A stretch of 38,573 bases of DNA from an uncultured Eubacteriales bacterium (GTDB taxonomy: Bacteria; Bacillota; Clostridia; Christensenellales; Aristaeellaceae): contig OMZY01000023.1 of assembly GCA_900315675.1 (NCBI GenBank), forward strand, positions 1 to 38,573. Direction: 5' to 3'. How positions within the stretch are numbered: position 1 is the stretch's first letter; each line of letters starts with the position of its first letter. A program made the translations under genes and the position numbers. Below the pieces are notes generated by a model, which saw only the letters and a program-made list of their open reading frames with translations, had not been told where the DNA came from and did no database searches. Below are positions 1-6,187 of this stretch, in pieces.

Positions 1-76
1 GCAAAGGCAGTCTGTGACGGACAAAGCCCTCCAGAGGCAAGCCTCACGAACCAGATCATGAAAACGGGAGAGAAAA

Positions 77-1435
77 GTGGCACGGATCAAGGATATGACA
101 TCGGGAAATCCCGTGAAGCTGATATTGTTTTTTGCATTGCCGGTCCTGGCGGGGAATATGCTGCAGCAGCTTTACAGCCTGGTCGATTCCCTGATCATCG
201 GACAGCTGCTGGGCGTCAGGTCGCTGACGGCGGTTTCGGCGTCCGGATGGCTGGATTGGGCCGTGCTGTCGGTTCCAATGGGGCTGGCGCAGGGATACTC
301 CATTCACGCGTCCCAGTGCTACGGCGGAAAGCAGTACGCGGAGCTGAAAAGAACCGTTGCGCAAAGCTATCTGATCTCCGCGGCGGCGACGGTCGCGCTG
401 GAGGTGACCAGCCAGATGCTGCTCCGCCCAGTGCTGACATGGATGAACTCGCCGGCAGAGACCATCGGCCTGACAGAAAACTATCTGCGGATCATTTATG
501 CGGGCCTGCCGGTGGTGATGTGCCTGAATGTGTTCAGCGGCTTTCTGCACGCGCTGGGAAACAGCAGGACGCCGCTGCTGGCCCTGGCCTGCTCCACGGC
601 GGTCAACATTGCTCTGGACTGGTGGTTTGTCGGCTCGCTGGGTCTTGGCACCAACGGCGGCGCGTACGCGACCGTGATCGCACAGGTTGTTTCCGCCTCG
701 ATTTGCCTGGCCGCGGTGCTAAAAATCCAGGTGCTTCGCCCGCAGCGGTCGGATTATCGTCCGGATCGCTGTGTGATCCGCAAGCTGACGAGGCTGGGAT
801 TCCCGATCGCCTTCCAGCACCTGATCATTTCGCTGGGCGGTCTCGTGCTGCAGGGTGTGGTCAACGCATTCGGTTTTGTCTTTATGGCCGGATACAACGC
901 AGCTTCCAGGCTGCAGGGACTGGTTGAAATCGCGGGTTCTTCCCTGGGGAACGCGGCGGGAACCTTCACCGGACAGAATTTCGGCGCCGGGAGAATGGAC
1001 CGTATTAAGCTGGGCCTGTGGCGCTCAGCACAGATCGCTTTTCTGCTTGCGCTTGTTGTTGGAGGACTGATGATCCTGCTGGGGAAGCCCCTTCTCTCGC
1101 TGTTCATCCGGGATGAGGCGGCGCTGGCTGAACAGGTGCTGGCCATCGGATACGACTTTCTGCGGGTGATGGCAGCCGGGCTGCCCATGCTGTACCTCCT
1201 TTTCATATATCGAACCACCCTGCAGGGCCTGGGTGATACCATGATGCCCATGGCTTCCGGTTTTCTGGAACTGGTGCTCCGCCTCGGAGCGGCTCTGCTG
1301 CTGCCTGCGCTGCTGGGATACTGGGGCGTTTATCTGGCGGAGATTGCAGCATGGGTCGGTGCAGGCGTCTTCCTGATCATAGCCTGCTATCACAGGCTGC
1401 ATACACTGATCAATGCCACGGAAAAGAAGATATGA
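77..1435 (+). CDS. MATE family multidrug/cation antiporter
   Basis: A 452-residue integral membrane exporter of the MATE family, which expels cationic drugs or metabolites in exchange for Na+ or H+. The start is GTG, 6 nt after a GGGAG site. The N-terminus (SGNPVKLILFFALPVLAGNM, then QQLYSLVDSLIIGQLLG) is the typical first MATE helix, and about twelve hydrophobic segments follow. The internal duplication expected of MATE is visible, with the second half starting near LTRLGFPIAFQ. Length is normal and the frame is intact. No partner gene adjoins it, and the first tRNA-Pro-like repeat block begins about 70 bp after the stop. The substrate cannot be told from sequence. Confidence 0.93.
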   Translation: MARIKDMTSGNPVKLILFFALPVLAGNMLQQLYSLVDSLIIGQLLGVRSLTAVSASGWLDWAVLSVPMGLAQGYSIHASQCYGGKQYAELKRTVAQSYLISAAATVALEVTSQMLLRPVLTWMNSPAETIGLTENYLRIIYAGLPVVMCLNVFSGFLHALGNSRTPLLALACSTAVNIALDWWFVGSLGLGTNGGAYATVIAQVVSASICLAAVLKIQVLRPQRSDYRPDRCVIRKLTRLGFPIAFQHLIISLGGLVLQGVVNAFGFVFMAGYNAASRLQGLVEIAGSSLGNAAGTFTGQNFGAGRMDRIKLGLWRSAQIAFLLALVVGGLMILLGKPLLSLFIRDEAALAEQVLAIGYDFLRVMAAGLPMLYLLFIYRTTLQGLGDTMMPMASGFLELVLRLGAALLLPALLGYWGVYLAEIAAWVGAGVFLIIACYHRLHTLINATEKKI

Positions 1436-1557
1436 CGCGACATTGCAGAATCATCGAGCATGGCAAATTCCAGTTGGTCGGGACACTTGTTTGTAAGGAA
1501 AACCGGAAGATAAATTTACAAGGACATACCTGTAATTAAGGTGAAAGACAAAGCAAA

Positions 1558-1737
1558 ATGACGGAAAACGAACCCAAGACTGCAGAACAAAAGAAGCGTG
1601 ACCTTTACCTCCGGCAGAAGGAATTGCTGGCCACGCTCCTGGAGCATGGCGCGATCAGCCAGGCGCAGCACGATAAATCTCTCGGGGATTTAACCGTGAA
1701 GATGGGCATGCAACCAAGCAACGAACCAAACGATTGA
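1558..1737 (+). CDS. 59-aa conserved small protein, copy 1 (attachment-site linked)
   Basis: Starts with ATG after an AAGGTGA site and ends in TGA. The product is charged and helical. Its C-terminal part (LLEHGAISQAQHDKSLGDL) resembles the short SHOCT-like helical motif that often accompanies recombinases in Firmicutes, but this is only a resemblance. The second copy at 4754-4933 has the same length. Over the first ~50 codons the two differ by about nine synonymous and four replacement changes, so the frame has been under protein-level selection. It directly precedes the phased arm motifs. A role in integration, excision or DNA binding is inference only. Confidence 0.6.
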   Translation: MTENEPKTAEQKKRDLYLRQKELLATLLEHGAISQAQHDKSLGDLTVKMGMQPSNEPND

Positions 1738-1919
1738 CCAAACGGCAAGGCACCCGGTATACTATGGCGGCAACGGGACGCGTTGCAACGCTGACATGTA
1801 TGCCTGTCCATAGAAGGAATTATGCGGCAATATGCGGCAGTGACCGGCAATTTATGCATGAAAACGGCAACGCAGGGCATGAAACGGCCAAGTTAGGCCG
1901 TTCAAAGGGAGTCCGGGAA

Positions 1920-1962
1920 TTCGGGACCAAAAGGCCGCGGGTTCGAATCCCGCCACTTCGAC
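1920..1962 (+). pseudogene. 3' half of tRNA-Pro(CGG), attachment core 1
   Basis: From 1920 the sequence follows the tRNA-Pro plan exactly: anticodon loop TTCGGGA (anticodon CGG), 3' anticodon stem CCAAA, variable loop AGGCC, T-stem GCGGG, T-loop TTCGAAT, T-stem CCCGC, acceptor CACTTCG, discriminator A. The 5' half is absent. The five bases before the loop (GGGAA) cannot pair with CCAAA, and no CGAAGTG acceptor strand lies upstream. This is what remains at the far end of an element integrated in a tRNA gene. The intact tRNA-Pro should lie to the left, outside the window. Confidence 0.8.
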
Positions 1963-2003
1963 ATGAAAACCGGGATGTCCCTTGTGGATATCCCGGTTTT
2001 CAT
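1963..2003 (+). terminator. Hairpin directly after tRNA-Pro core 1
   Basis: An 18-bp inverted repeat (1963-1980 with 1986-2003) with a 5-nt CTTGT loop and one G-T pair follows the core immediately. It sits where a tRNA terminator is expected. A T4 run lies inside the 3' arm, but there is no long U-tract after it. Confidence 0.6.
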
Positions 2004-2040
2004 ATTGACGATTGCCGGGAGTCGGAGCTGCGGCCTTGTA

Positions 2041-2190
2041 AAGGCCGGGGGTGAGCGAGCCGACCGTCGCCCCGGTGGGGCGTCGCCGTAGGCGAAGGAA
2101 GGCGAACGAATCAACCGAAACGAGCGGAGCGCCCGCTCCAAGGGCGTTCTGCGACGATTGAGGTTGCGTTTCGAATCCCGCCACTTCGAC
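2041..2190 (+). ncRNA. tRNA-Pro core 2 with structured insertion in the T-loop (copy X)
   Basis: It begins like the tRNA-Pro variable loop and T-stem (AAGGCCGGGGG) and ends like its T-stem and acceptor (TTTCGAATCCCGCC, then ACTTCGAC), but about 120 nt replace the T-loop. The insert folds into hairpin 1 (2068-2073 with 2077-2082, loop GGT), hairpin 2 (2083-2087 with 2091-2095, loop GTA) and an 11-bp hairpin 3 (2124-2134 with 2142-2152, loop GCTCCAA, two G-U pairs). The copy at 9824-9983 has the same three hairpins with different paired bases and the same 7-nt loop. That makes a conserved RNA or single-stranded DNA fold likely. Its function is unknown. Confidence 0.6.
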
Positions 2191-2191
2191 T

Positions 2192-2234
2192 CCCCGGGAC
2201 ATTGAGAATCAATGCTCCTGGGGTTTTGCTTTTT
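2192..2234 (+). terminator. Rho-independent terminator after core 2
   Basis: Stem CCCCGGGACATTG (2192-2204) pairs with 2210-2223 around an AGAAT loop and is followed by TTTTGCTTTTT. The same terminator follows core 3 at 5159, so it was probably the original tRNA-Pro terminator copied along with the core. Confidence 0.85.
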
Positions 2235-2249
2235 CAGCGGCTTTTTCGT

Positions 2250-2380
2250 TTATTTCCGCTTTGCAACCTGAGCGGTTGCAGCGGCATACTGAGGCACGAT
2301 TTTCCGCTCTGAAAATTCTCCTTCCGCATTTTTCTGTAAATTTCCGCTTTCAAAATGTCCAGTTTAGCATGCTGAAGCGA
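2250..2380 (+). repeat. Intergenic repeat: TTCCGC motifs, TGCAACC/GGTTGCA hairpin and TGTCCAGTTTAGCATG block
   Basis: Between the terminator and the TA promoter lie TTCCGC motifs at 2254, 2302, 2322 and 2342 (the last three exactly 20 bp apart), an inverted repeat TGCAACC-TGAGC-GGTTGCA (2262-2280), and the dispersed block at 2356-2380. Related copies lie at 5222-5355, 14621-14690, 15351-15380 and 17271-17360. The TTCCGC motifs are the reverse complement of GCGGAA, close to the GCGGCA motifs left of the core. They could be the opposite integrase arm. No gene is seen in this stretch. Confidence 0.55.
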
Positions 2381-2456
2381 ATTAAAAACTCAATTGTAAA
2401 ACAAGATGCAGCTATTCCCATTTGGCCTAAAATAAAGATAACATAAAGCTATAAAC

Positions 2457-2485
2457 TTTACATTTATTGCAGCGTGTGATACAAT
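2457..2485 (+). promoter_or_regulatory. Sigma-A promoter of the DinJ/YoeB operon
   Basis: TTTACA (2457-2462), a 17-bp spacer and TACAAT (2480-2485), 22 bp before the antitoxin start codon. Confidence 0.7.
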
Positions 2486-2507
2486 TCCAACGAGGGAGGT
2501 GGCAGTG

Positions 2508-2768
2508 ATGTCTCAGGTATTAGTGAATATCCGTATGGACGAAGAAGATAAAAAGGGCATGGAAGAGGTTTGTAAAGAATTGGGATTAAGCATGACAACA
2601 GCTTTTACGCTGTTTGCGAAAAAAATGAGACGGGAGAAGAGGATCCCTTTTGAGGTTTCGATTGATCCGTTTTACAGTGAATCGAATATCCGTTATCTGC
2701 ACCGCATTACTGATGAGATCGACTCCGGGAAGGCCAAGCTTGCGGAACATAGTCTGACGGAGGATTAA
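2508..2768 (+). CDS. RelB/DinJ-family antitoxin
   Basis: An 86-residue antitoxin that should bind and neutralise the toxin encoded 4 bp downstream and repress its own promoter. The N-terminus (VLVNIRMDEEDKKGMEEVCK) is the ribbon-helix-helix DNA-binding module of DinJ/RelB, followed by GLSMTTAFTLF and a charged C-terminal toxin-binding tail. I chose ATG 2508, 8 nt after GAGGGAGG, over an in-frame GTG at 2499 that lies inside that ribosome binding site. It has its own promoter at 2457. The usual partner of YoeB is a YefM/Phd-fold protein, so this DinJ-type plus YoeB pair is a mixed combination. Confidence 0.9.
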   Translation: MSQVLVNIRMDEEDKKGMEEVCKELGLSMTTAFTLFAKKMRREKRIPFEVSIDPFYSESNIRYLHRITDEIDSGKAKLAEHSLTED

Positions 2769-2772
2769 GCAT

Positions 2773-3036
2773 ATGCGGTTGCTTTGGCATGAAAACGGAT
2801 GGAATGACTATATGTGGTGGCAAACTCAGGATAAAAAGACTATAAAGCGCATTAATCTTCTGATCCGGGATATGCAAAGATCCCCATTTGAAGGAATCGG
2901 AAAACCAGAGCCCTTGAAGGAAAACCGGAGCGGTTGGTGGAGCAGAAGAATTGACGAGGAGAACCGTATTGTTTACCGGGTTGCGGATGGTGATCTGATC
3001 ATTGCAAGCTGCAGAAACCATTACGATGATAAATGA
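2773..3036 (+). CDS. yoeB: YoeB/Txe-family toxin, ribosome-dependent mRNA endoribonuclease
   Basis: An 87-residue toxin that, in this family, binds the ribosomal A site and cleaves mRNA. Family motifs are clear: a WND-W-W start, KPEPLK at 44-49, GWWSRRI at 54-60 and a C-terminal CRNHY. The catalytic residues known from E. coli YoeB appear at the same numbers here: Glu46, Arg65, His83 and Tyr84. The frame is intact, so the toxin is probably active. It is co-transcribed with the antitoxin at 2508. This is the first operon after tRNA-Pro core 2, as TA operons also are after cores 3 and 4. Confidence 0.93.
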   Translation: MRLLWHENGWNDYMWWQTQDKKTIKRINLLIRDMQRSPFEGIGKPEPLKENRSGWWSRRIDEENRIVYRVADGDLIIASCRNHYDDK

Positions 3037-3116
3037 GTCCAGGAAACATTGGTCGGTTCTATGCCGTCCGAAAGAATACTGATTAACATTTGATGTAAGT
3101 AGTTGCGGAGGTTATC

Positions 3117-3839
3117 ATGAGCAGGCAAATCCTGATTACAAACGATGATGGGATCAGAGCCGATGGCATCCGAAAGCTTACTGAAGCTGCACGCAGATTC
3201 GGCGAAGTGACCGTCATCGCCCCGGATACGCAGAGAAGTGCCGCTTCGCATCACTGTGTCTTTAACCGTCCTCTGATTCTGAAAGAAATCAACTTTGGAA
3301 TGGACGATGTGCAGGCTTTCACGCTGGACGGAACTCCCGCTGACTGTGTGAGAGTCGGCATCTTTGCAGGATCAGACAGGAAACCCGATATTGTTCTGTC
3401 CGGTATCAATCATGGCTACAACATATCCTCCGACATCCAGTATTCCGGGACTGTGGGAGCTGCCCTTGAAGCTGCTTTCCTGGGCGTTCAGGGCATTGCG
3501 GTATCTTATGGCGATCGTGAATTCCATGTGACGGACATTGTGGACCGGTACCTTCCGGAATTGTTGGAAGAGTATATGGAGAAACCTCTGCCCTCCAATC
3601 AGATCTGGAATATCAACATTCCAGATTGCCGAGCTGATGAGTGCAGCGGAATTTTCCGGAATGCGGTCATGAATACAGATCATTTCTATAATGATCAGTA
3701 CATGAAAGAACCAATCGACGAGAAAACCTGGTCTATTACAAACATTGCCCAGAGGATCTGGAAAGGGCCAAAGGGCTCTGATCTTGACGCTGTAATCAAC
3801 CGCTATATCTCGGTCGGAAAGGTGAAGAACCTGACCTGA
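3117..3839 (+). CDS. surE: 5'/3'-nucleotidase SurE
   Basis: A 240-residue survival protein E homologue, a metal-dependent phosphatase of nucleoside 5'- and 3'-monophosphates. It starts with the SurE hallmark ILITNDDGI (Asp10 and Asp11 bind the metal). Ser41 lies in TQRSAAS, DGTPADCV at 71-78 forms the core, and Asn98 sits in SGINHG. The ribosome binding site GCGGAGG lies 5 nt before the ATG. The C-terminal third (from about residue 170) diverges from the usual SurE pattern, so dimerisation or specificity may differ. It stands alone between a TA operon and a GNAT gene in the repeat-bounded island, so it may be a second, acquired copy. Confidence 0.92.
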   Translation: MSRQILITNDDGIRADGIRKLTEAARRFGEVTVIAPDTQRSAASHHCVFNRPLILKEINFGMDDVQAFTLDGTPADCVRVGIFAGSDRKPDIVLSGINHGYNISSDIQYSGTVGAALEAAFLGVQGIAVSYGDREFHVTDIVDRYLPELLEEYMEKPLPSNQIWNINIPDCRADECSGIFRNAVMNTDHFYNDQYMKEPIDEKTWSITNIAQRIWKGPKGSDLDAVINRYISVGKVKNLT

Positions 3840-4021
3840 TTCTGTCTCCTGTCTGAATGGAGATATTGATTGCCTTCCGTATGTGAGGAGACCGGACGGT
3901 TCGAGAATGATGAAAAAGAGAATTTACGTAAAGTCTGCTGTGGATCACGAAGGCGCCGTTGGCGACGAAAACAGAGGAAGCCATTGTGAGGTACATTATT
4001 ATAGGCTGGAAAGGATGCCTG

Positions 4022-4609
4022 ATGAAAACAATCGTTATTCGGCCGTTAACCTCTGAATTGAGCAGTGATTATCTTGACTTTTTCGATAACAGAGCTTTTA
4101 CGGATAATAATCCAAACGGTCCGTGTTACTGCACTTCCCCCAATCAGGAAGAAGAACAGATCGCAAAGATGGTCAATGAATTTAAATCAAATGGTGTGAA
4201 AGAAACATTGCGCAAATATGCGGCAGAAATGCTTGACAGGAATCAGATTCACGGATACCTGGCTTATGACGGAGATCAATCTGTCGGGTGGTGCAATGCG
4301 GCGGATATGGAGAGTTACGTTGGGTTTGTTCCAGCGTTTGCGAGGGATATCACCTGTGGAAAAACGATCTCGATAGTTTGTTTTGAAATCGCTCCTGAAT
4401 ACCGGGGAATGGGCATAGCATCAGCATTTATTGACAGAGTATGTACAGACGCCAAATCAATGGGATATGCTGCTGTTGAAGGGTACGCAAAACTCTCTGA
4501 TCAACGAAATGATTTTGATTATCAAGGGCCTTTATACCTTTATCAAAAAGCAGGATTTATTGAAGTTGCCAGGGAAAAAGAACAAGCAGTCATGCGTAAA
4601 ATATTGTAA
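4022..4609 (+). CDS. GNAT family N-acetyltransferase
   Basis: A 195-residue acetyltransferase. The acetyl-CoA binding motif A is seen as EIAPEYRGMGIASAFIDRV (near residue 125), and motif B as LYLYQKAGFIEV near the C-terminus. GGAAAGG lies 7 nt before ATG 4022, and this start is preferred over an upstream in-frame codon at 3959 with no ribosome binding site. It has a Cys-rich N-terminal segment (GPCYCTSPNQEE). The substrate is not recognisable. It is the last cargo gene before repeat block B. Confidence 0.85.
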   Translation: MKTIVIRPLTSELSSDYLDFFDNRAFTDNNPNGPCYCTSPNQEEEQIAKMVNEFKSNGVKETLRKYAAEMLDRNQIHGYLAYDGDQSVGWCNAADMESYVGFVPAFARDITCGKTISIVCFEIAPEYRGMGIASAFIDRVCTDAKSMGYAAVEGYAKLSDQRNDFDYQGPLYLYQKAGFIEVAREKEQAVMRKIL

Positions 4610-4753
4610 CAGCTAAGGACTCACGTGTGTCACGTAAAAGAACATGGAGTGACCTGTTTTCCATAAGCCATTTGTCGGGATCCTGATGCCCCGGAAAATC
4701 GGAAGATAAATTTACAAGGACATACCTGTAATTAAGGTGAAAGACAAAGCAAA

Positions 4754-4933
4754 ATGACGGAAAACGAAACCAAGACTGCAGAGCAAAAGAAGCGCGACCT
4801 CTACCTTCGGCAGAAGGAATTGCTGGCTATGCTCCTGGAGCACGGCGCGATCAGCCAGGCGCAGCACGACAAATCTCTCAGAGATTTAACCGCGAAGATG
4901 GGGATGCAACCAAGCGGCCAGCCAAACGGTTGA
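4754..4933 (+). CDS. 59-aa conserved small protein, copy 2
   Basis: Second copy of the gene at 1558. It has the same length and start, with a TGA stop. It differs at P6T, T26M, G42R and V46A, in the C-terminal residues, and by many silent third-base changes. This pattern argues that the protein, not just the DNA, was maintained after the copies diverged. It is followed directly by the phased arm motifs. No confident family assignment. The weak SHOCT-like resemblance in the second half fits genes found beside recombinases. Confidence 0.6.
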   Translation: MTENETKTAEQKKRDLYLRQKELLAMLLEHGAISQAQHDKSLRDLTAKMGMQPSGQPNG

Positions 4934-5114
4934 CCAAACGGCAAGGCACCCGGAATACTATGGTGGCAACGGGGTCGTTGCAACGCTGACATGTACGCCT
5001 GTCAGCAGAAGGAATTATGCGGCAGTATGCGGCAGTGAGCGGCAATTTATGCATGAAAACGGCAGTTCAAGGCATGAAACGGCCAAGTTAGGCCGTTCAA
5101 AGGGAGTCCGGGAA

Positions 5115-5157
5115 TTCGGGACCAAAAGGCCGCGGGTTCGAATCCCGCCACTTCGAC
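5115..5157 (+). pseudogene. 3' half of tRNA-Pro(CGG), attachment core 3
   Basis: Identical to core 1: TTCGGGA anticodon loop, CCAAA, AGGCC, a GCGGG-TTCGAAT-CCCGC T-arm, then CACTTCGA. No 5' half is present. It marks the right end of the segment that carries DinJ/YoeB, SurE and the GNAT. Confidence 0.8.
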
Positions 5158-5158
5158 T

Positions 5159-5200
5159 CCCCGGGACATTGTAAATCAATGCTCCCGGGGTTTTGCTTTT
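5159..5200 (+). terminator. Rho-independent terminator after core 3
   Basis: CCCCGGGACATTG (5159-5171) pairs with 5177-5190, followed by TTTTGCTTTT. Homologous to the terminator at 2192. Confidence 0.87.
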
Positions 5201-5221
5201 CCTGCGGTTTGCCGTTTATTC

Positions 5222-5355
5222 CCGCTTTGCAACCTTCCCGGCTGCAGCACGGCGGCAAGGCACGGTTTCTCCTTCCGAAAATCTCCTTTCGTAAATTTCC
5301 GCTTTTTTCCGCTTATTTCCGGTTTTAGATTGTCCAGTTTAGCATGGTGAGGGAA
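5222..5355 (+). repeat. Intergenic repeat (second copy of the 2250-2380 type)
   Basis: Carries the TGCAACC hairpin in decayed form (5228-5246), TTCCGC or TTCCGG motifs at 5297, 5307 and 5317 (10 bp apart), and the TGTCCAGTTTAGCATG block from 5331. It lies between core 3 and the next TA operon, in the same place as the first copy. The stretch 5356-5468 shows no gene. Confidence 0.55.
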
Positions 5356-5468
5356 GTTTCAGAAAACCACAGTTCCAGATGAACAAGCTTCTCGGTAATC
5401 CGGAAGCCAGAAGTCCTTGCCGGGGAGAGGCTTAGAAGACTTTTTTTGGCCGGGGGTCCTATGGAATC

Positions 5469-5496
5469 TTGATATATAGACGTTTTATGATATAAT
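5469..5496 (+). promoter_or_regulatory. Promoter of the Phd/RelE-type operon
   Basis: TTGATA (5469-5474), a 16-bp spacer and TATAAT (5491-5496), within an AT-rich stretch with repeated ATATAT elements that could hold the antitoxin operator. Confidence 0.7.
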
Positions 5497-5531
5497 GATG
5501 ATATATTACATAGCGCAGGGGGTGCTTTTAG

Positions 5532-5816
5532 ATGATGACATTTCGGGAATCAATCAGACCATCGGCCGATCTCAGGAATCATTATAATGAAATCTCCAGA
5601 CAATGCAGAGAAAATAAAGAAGCTGTTGTGATTACCGTAAATGGCCGGGGGGATACCGTCTCCATTGCTTATGAAGAATACAGGAGAATGAGGGCAAGAA
5701 TTGAACTGCTGGAAATTCTTGCTGAATCAGAAGAAGATGTGAAGTTTGACAGGGTAGCGCCGGTGCAGGAAACCTTTGATGATCTCAGGCGCCTGTTGAC
5801 GGAGGAAAACCGGTGA
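5532..5816 (+). CDS. Phd/YefM-family antitoxin
   Basis: A 94-residue antitoxin. The N-terminal half (IRPSADLRNHYNEISRQCRE, then VITVNGRGDTVSIAYEEYRR) is the Phd/YefM fold, which binds operator DNA. The acidic C-terminal part should wrap the toxin. Two ATGs in tandem (5532, 5535) follow a GCAGGGGGTG ribosome binding site. Its stop overlaps the toxin start by 4 nt (GTGA), which implies coupled translation. Own promoter at 5469. Confidence 0.9.
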   Translation: MMTFRESIRPSADLRNHYNEISRQCRENKEAVVITVNGRGDTVSIAYEEYRRMRARIELLEILAESEEDVKFDRVAPVQETFDDLRRLLTEENR

Positions 5817-6130
5817 ACTACAAAGTATTACGCACTGACACAGCAGACGCTCTGATCAGAAATATCGTCCTGTATACCGCTGAAAATTTCGGAAACGAAA
5901 CGGCGCTGAGCAAACTGGAGGACCTTGAAAGATCCATCCTAAAGCTTGCTGAAAACCCGTATATCGGAACAGCGCCCCGATACACAGTACTCAAGAGGCA
6001 GGGATATAAAGTGATCATTCTCGAAAAGGATCTGGCCTTCTATAAGATTAACGAGAACAGAAAAGAAGTAACCGTATACGCGGTTGTCGATCAGAGACAG
6101 GATTATCTGAGTATTATCCGGGGGTTATAA
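5813..6130 (+). CDS. RelE/ParE-superfamily toxin
   Basis: A 105-residue toxin of the RelE/ParE fold. It starts with GTG, overlapping the antitoxin stop, with GGAGG 7 nt before. Typical features are a helical N-terminal half (ALSKLEDLERSILKLAENPY) and the strand segment GYKVIILEKDLAFYKINE followed by VTVYAVVDQRQDYLSII. Whether it cleaves mRNA (RelE) or inhibits gyrase (ParE) cannot be decided. The R-Q-DY near the C-terminus is common in ParE-like members. The reading frame is intact. Confidence 0.88.
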   Translation: MNYKVLRTDTADALIRNIVLYTAENFGNETALSKLEDLERSILKLAENPYIGTAPRYTVLKRQGYKVIILEKDLAFYKINENRKEVTVYAVVDQRQDYLSIIRGL

Positions 6131-6187
6131 TGAACGGTATACGACTCTGGAAAAAGGTCGGTTACATATTGGAGGAATCGCTGAACC

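Larger units (their letters stand above)
1502..1962 (+). repeat. Repeat block A: small gene, phased arm motifs and tRNA-Pro 3' core
   Basis: About 460 bp nearly identical to 4697-5157. It is partly repeated again at 9640-9834. In order it holds a 59-codon gene (1558-1737), GCGGCA-like motifs at 1824, 1834, 1844 and 1864, a 7-bp hairpin (AACGGCC/GGCCGTT), and the 3' half of a tRNA-Pro gene. This is the layout of an integrase arm plus attachment core. No integrase gene is present. I infer a remnant right end of an integrated element. Confidence 0.75.
4697..5157 (+). repeat. Repeat block B: second copy of the arm-plus-core block
   Basis: Matches block A (1502-1962) almost base for base, including the small gene, the motifs at 5019, 5029, 5039 and 5059 (same 10-10-20 bp phasing), the AACGGCC/GGCCGTT hairpin and the tRNA-Pro 3' core. 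A few indels break the second reading frame downstream of the small gene, so only the 59-codon frame is shared as coding. Confidence 0.75.

Noticed and set aside
1824-1869. A CRISPR array from the short repeated GCGGCA units
   Set aside because: The units are 6 bp at 10-bp steps with no unique spacers, and no cas gene is present.
1920-1962. A complete functional tRNA
   Set aside because: Only the 3' half is present. The D-arm, the 5' acceptor strand and the 5' anticodon stem are missing in all copies.
2031-2047. A tRNA-Tyr-like anticodon arm (CGGCC, loop TTGTAAA, GGCCG)
   Set aside because: The loop has the right bases for anticodon GTA, but no D-arm, variable arm or matching acceptor surrounds it. 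It aligns with the tRNA-Pro core region instead.
1852-2202. Minus-strand frames reading EVAGFEPA or WRDSNPRPFG
   Set aside because: These peptides are well-known false translations of tRNA-derived repeats. The DNA here is the tRNA-Pro 3' end, not a gene.
3907-4053. A 48-codon frame overlapping the GNAT start (MMKKRIYVKSAVDHEG...)
   Set aside because: No family, no second copy in frame, and it overlaps the better supported GNAT start. Possibly a repeat fragment, since GCTGTGGATCACGAA recurs at about 17360.
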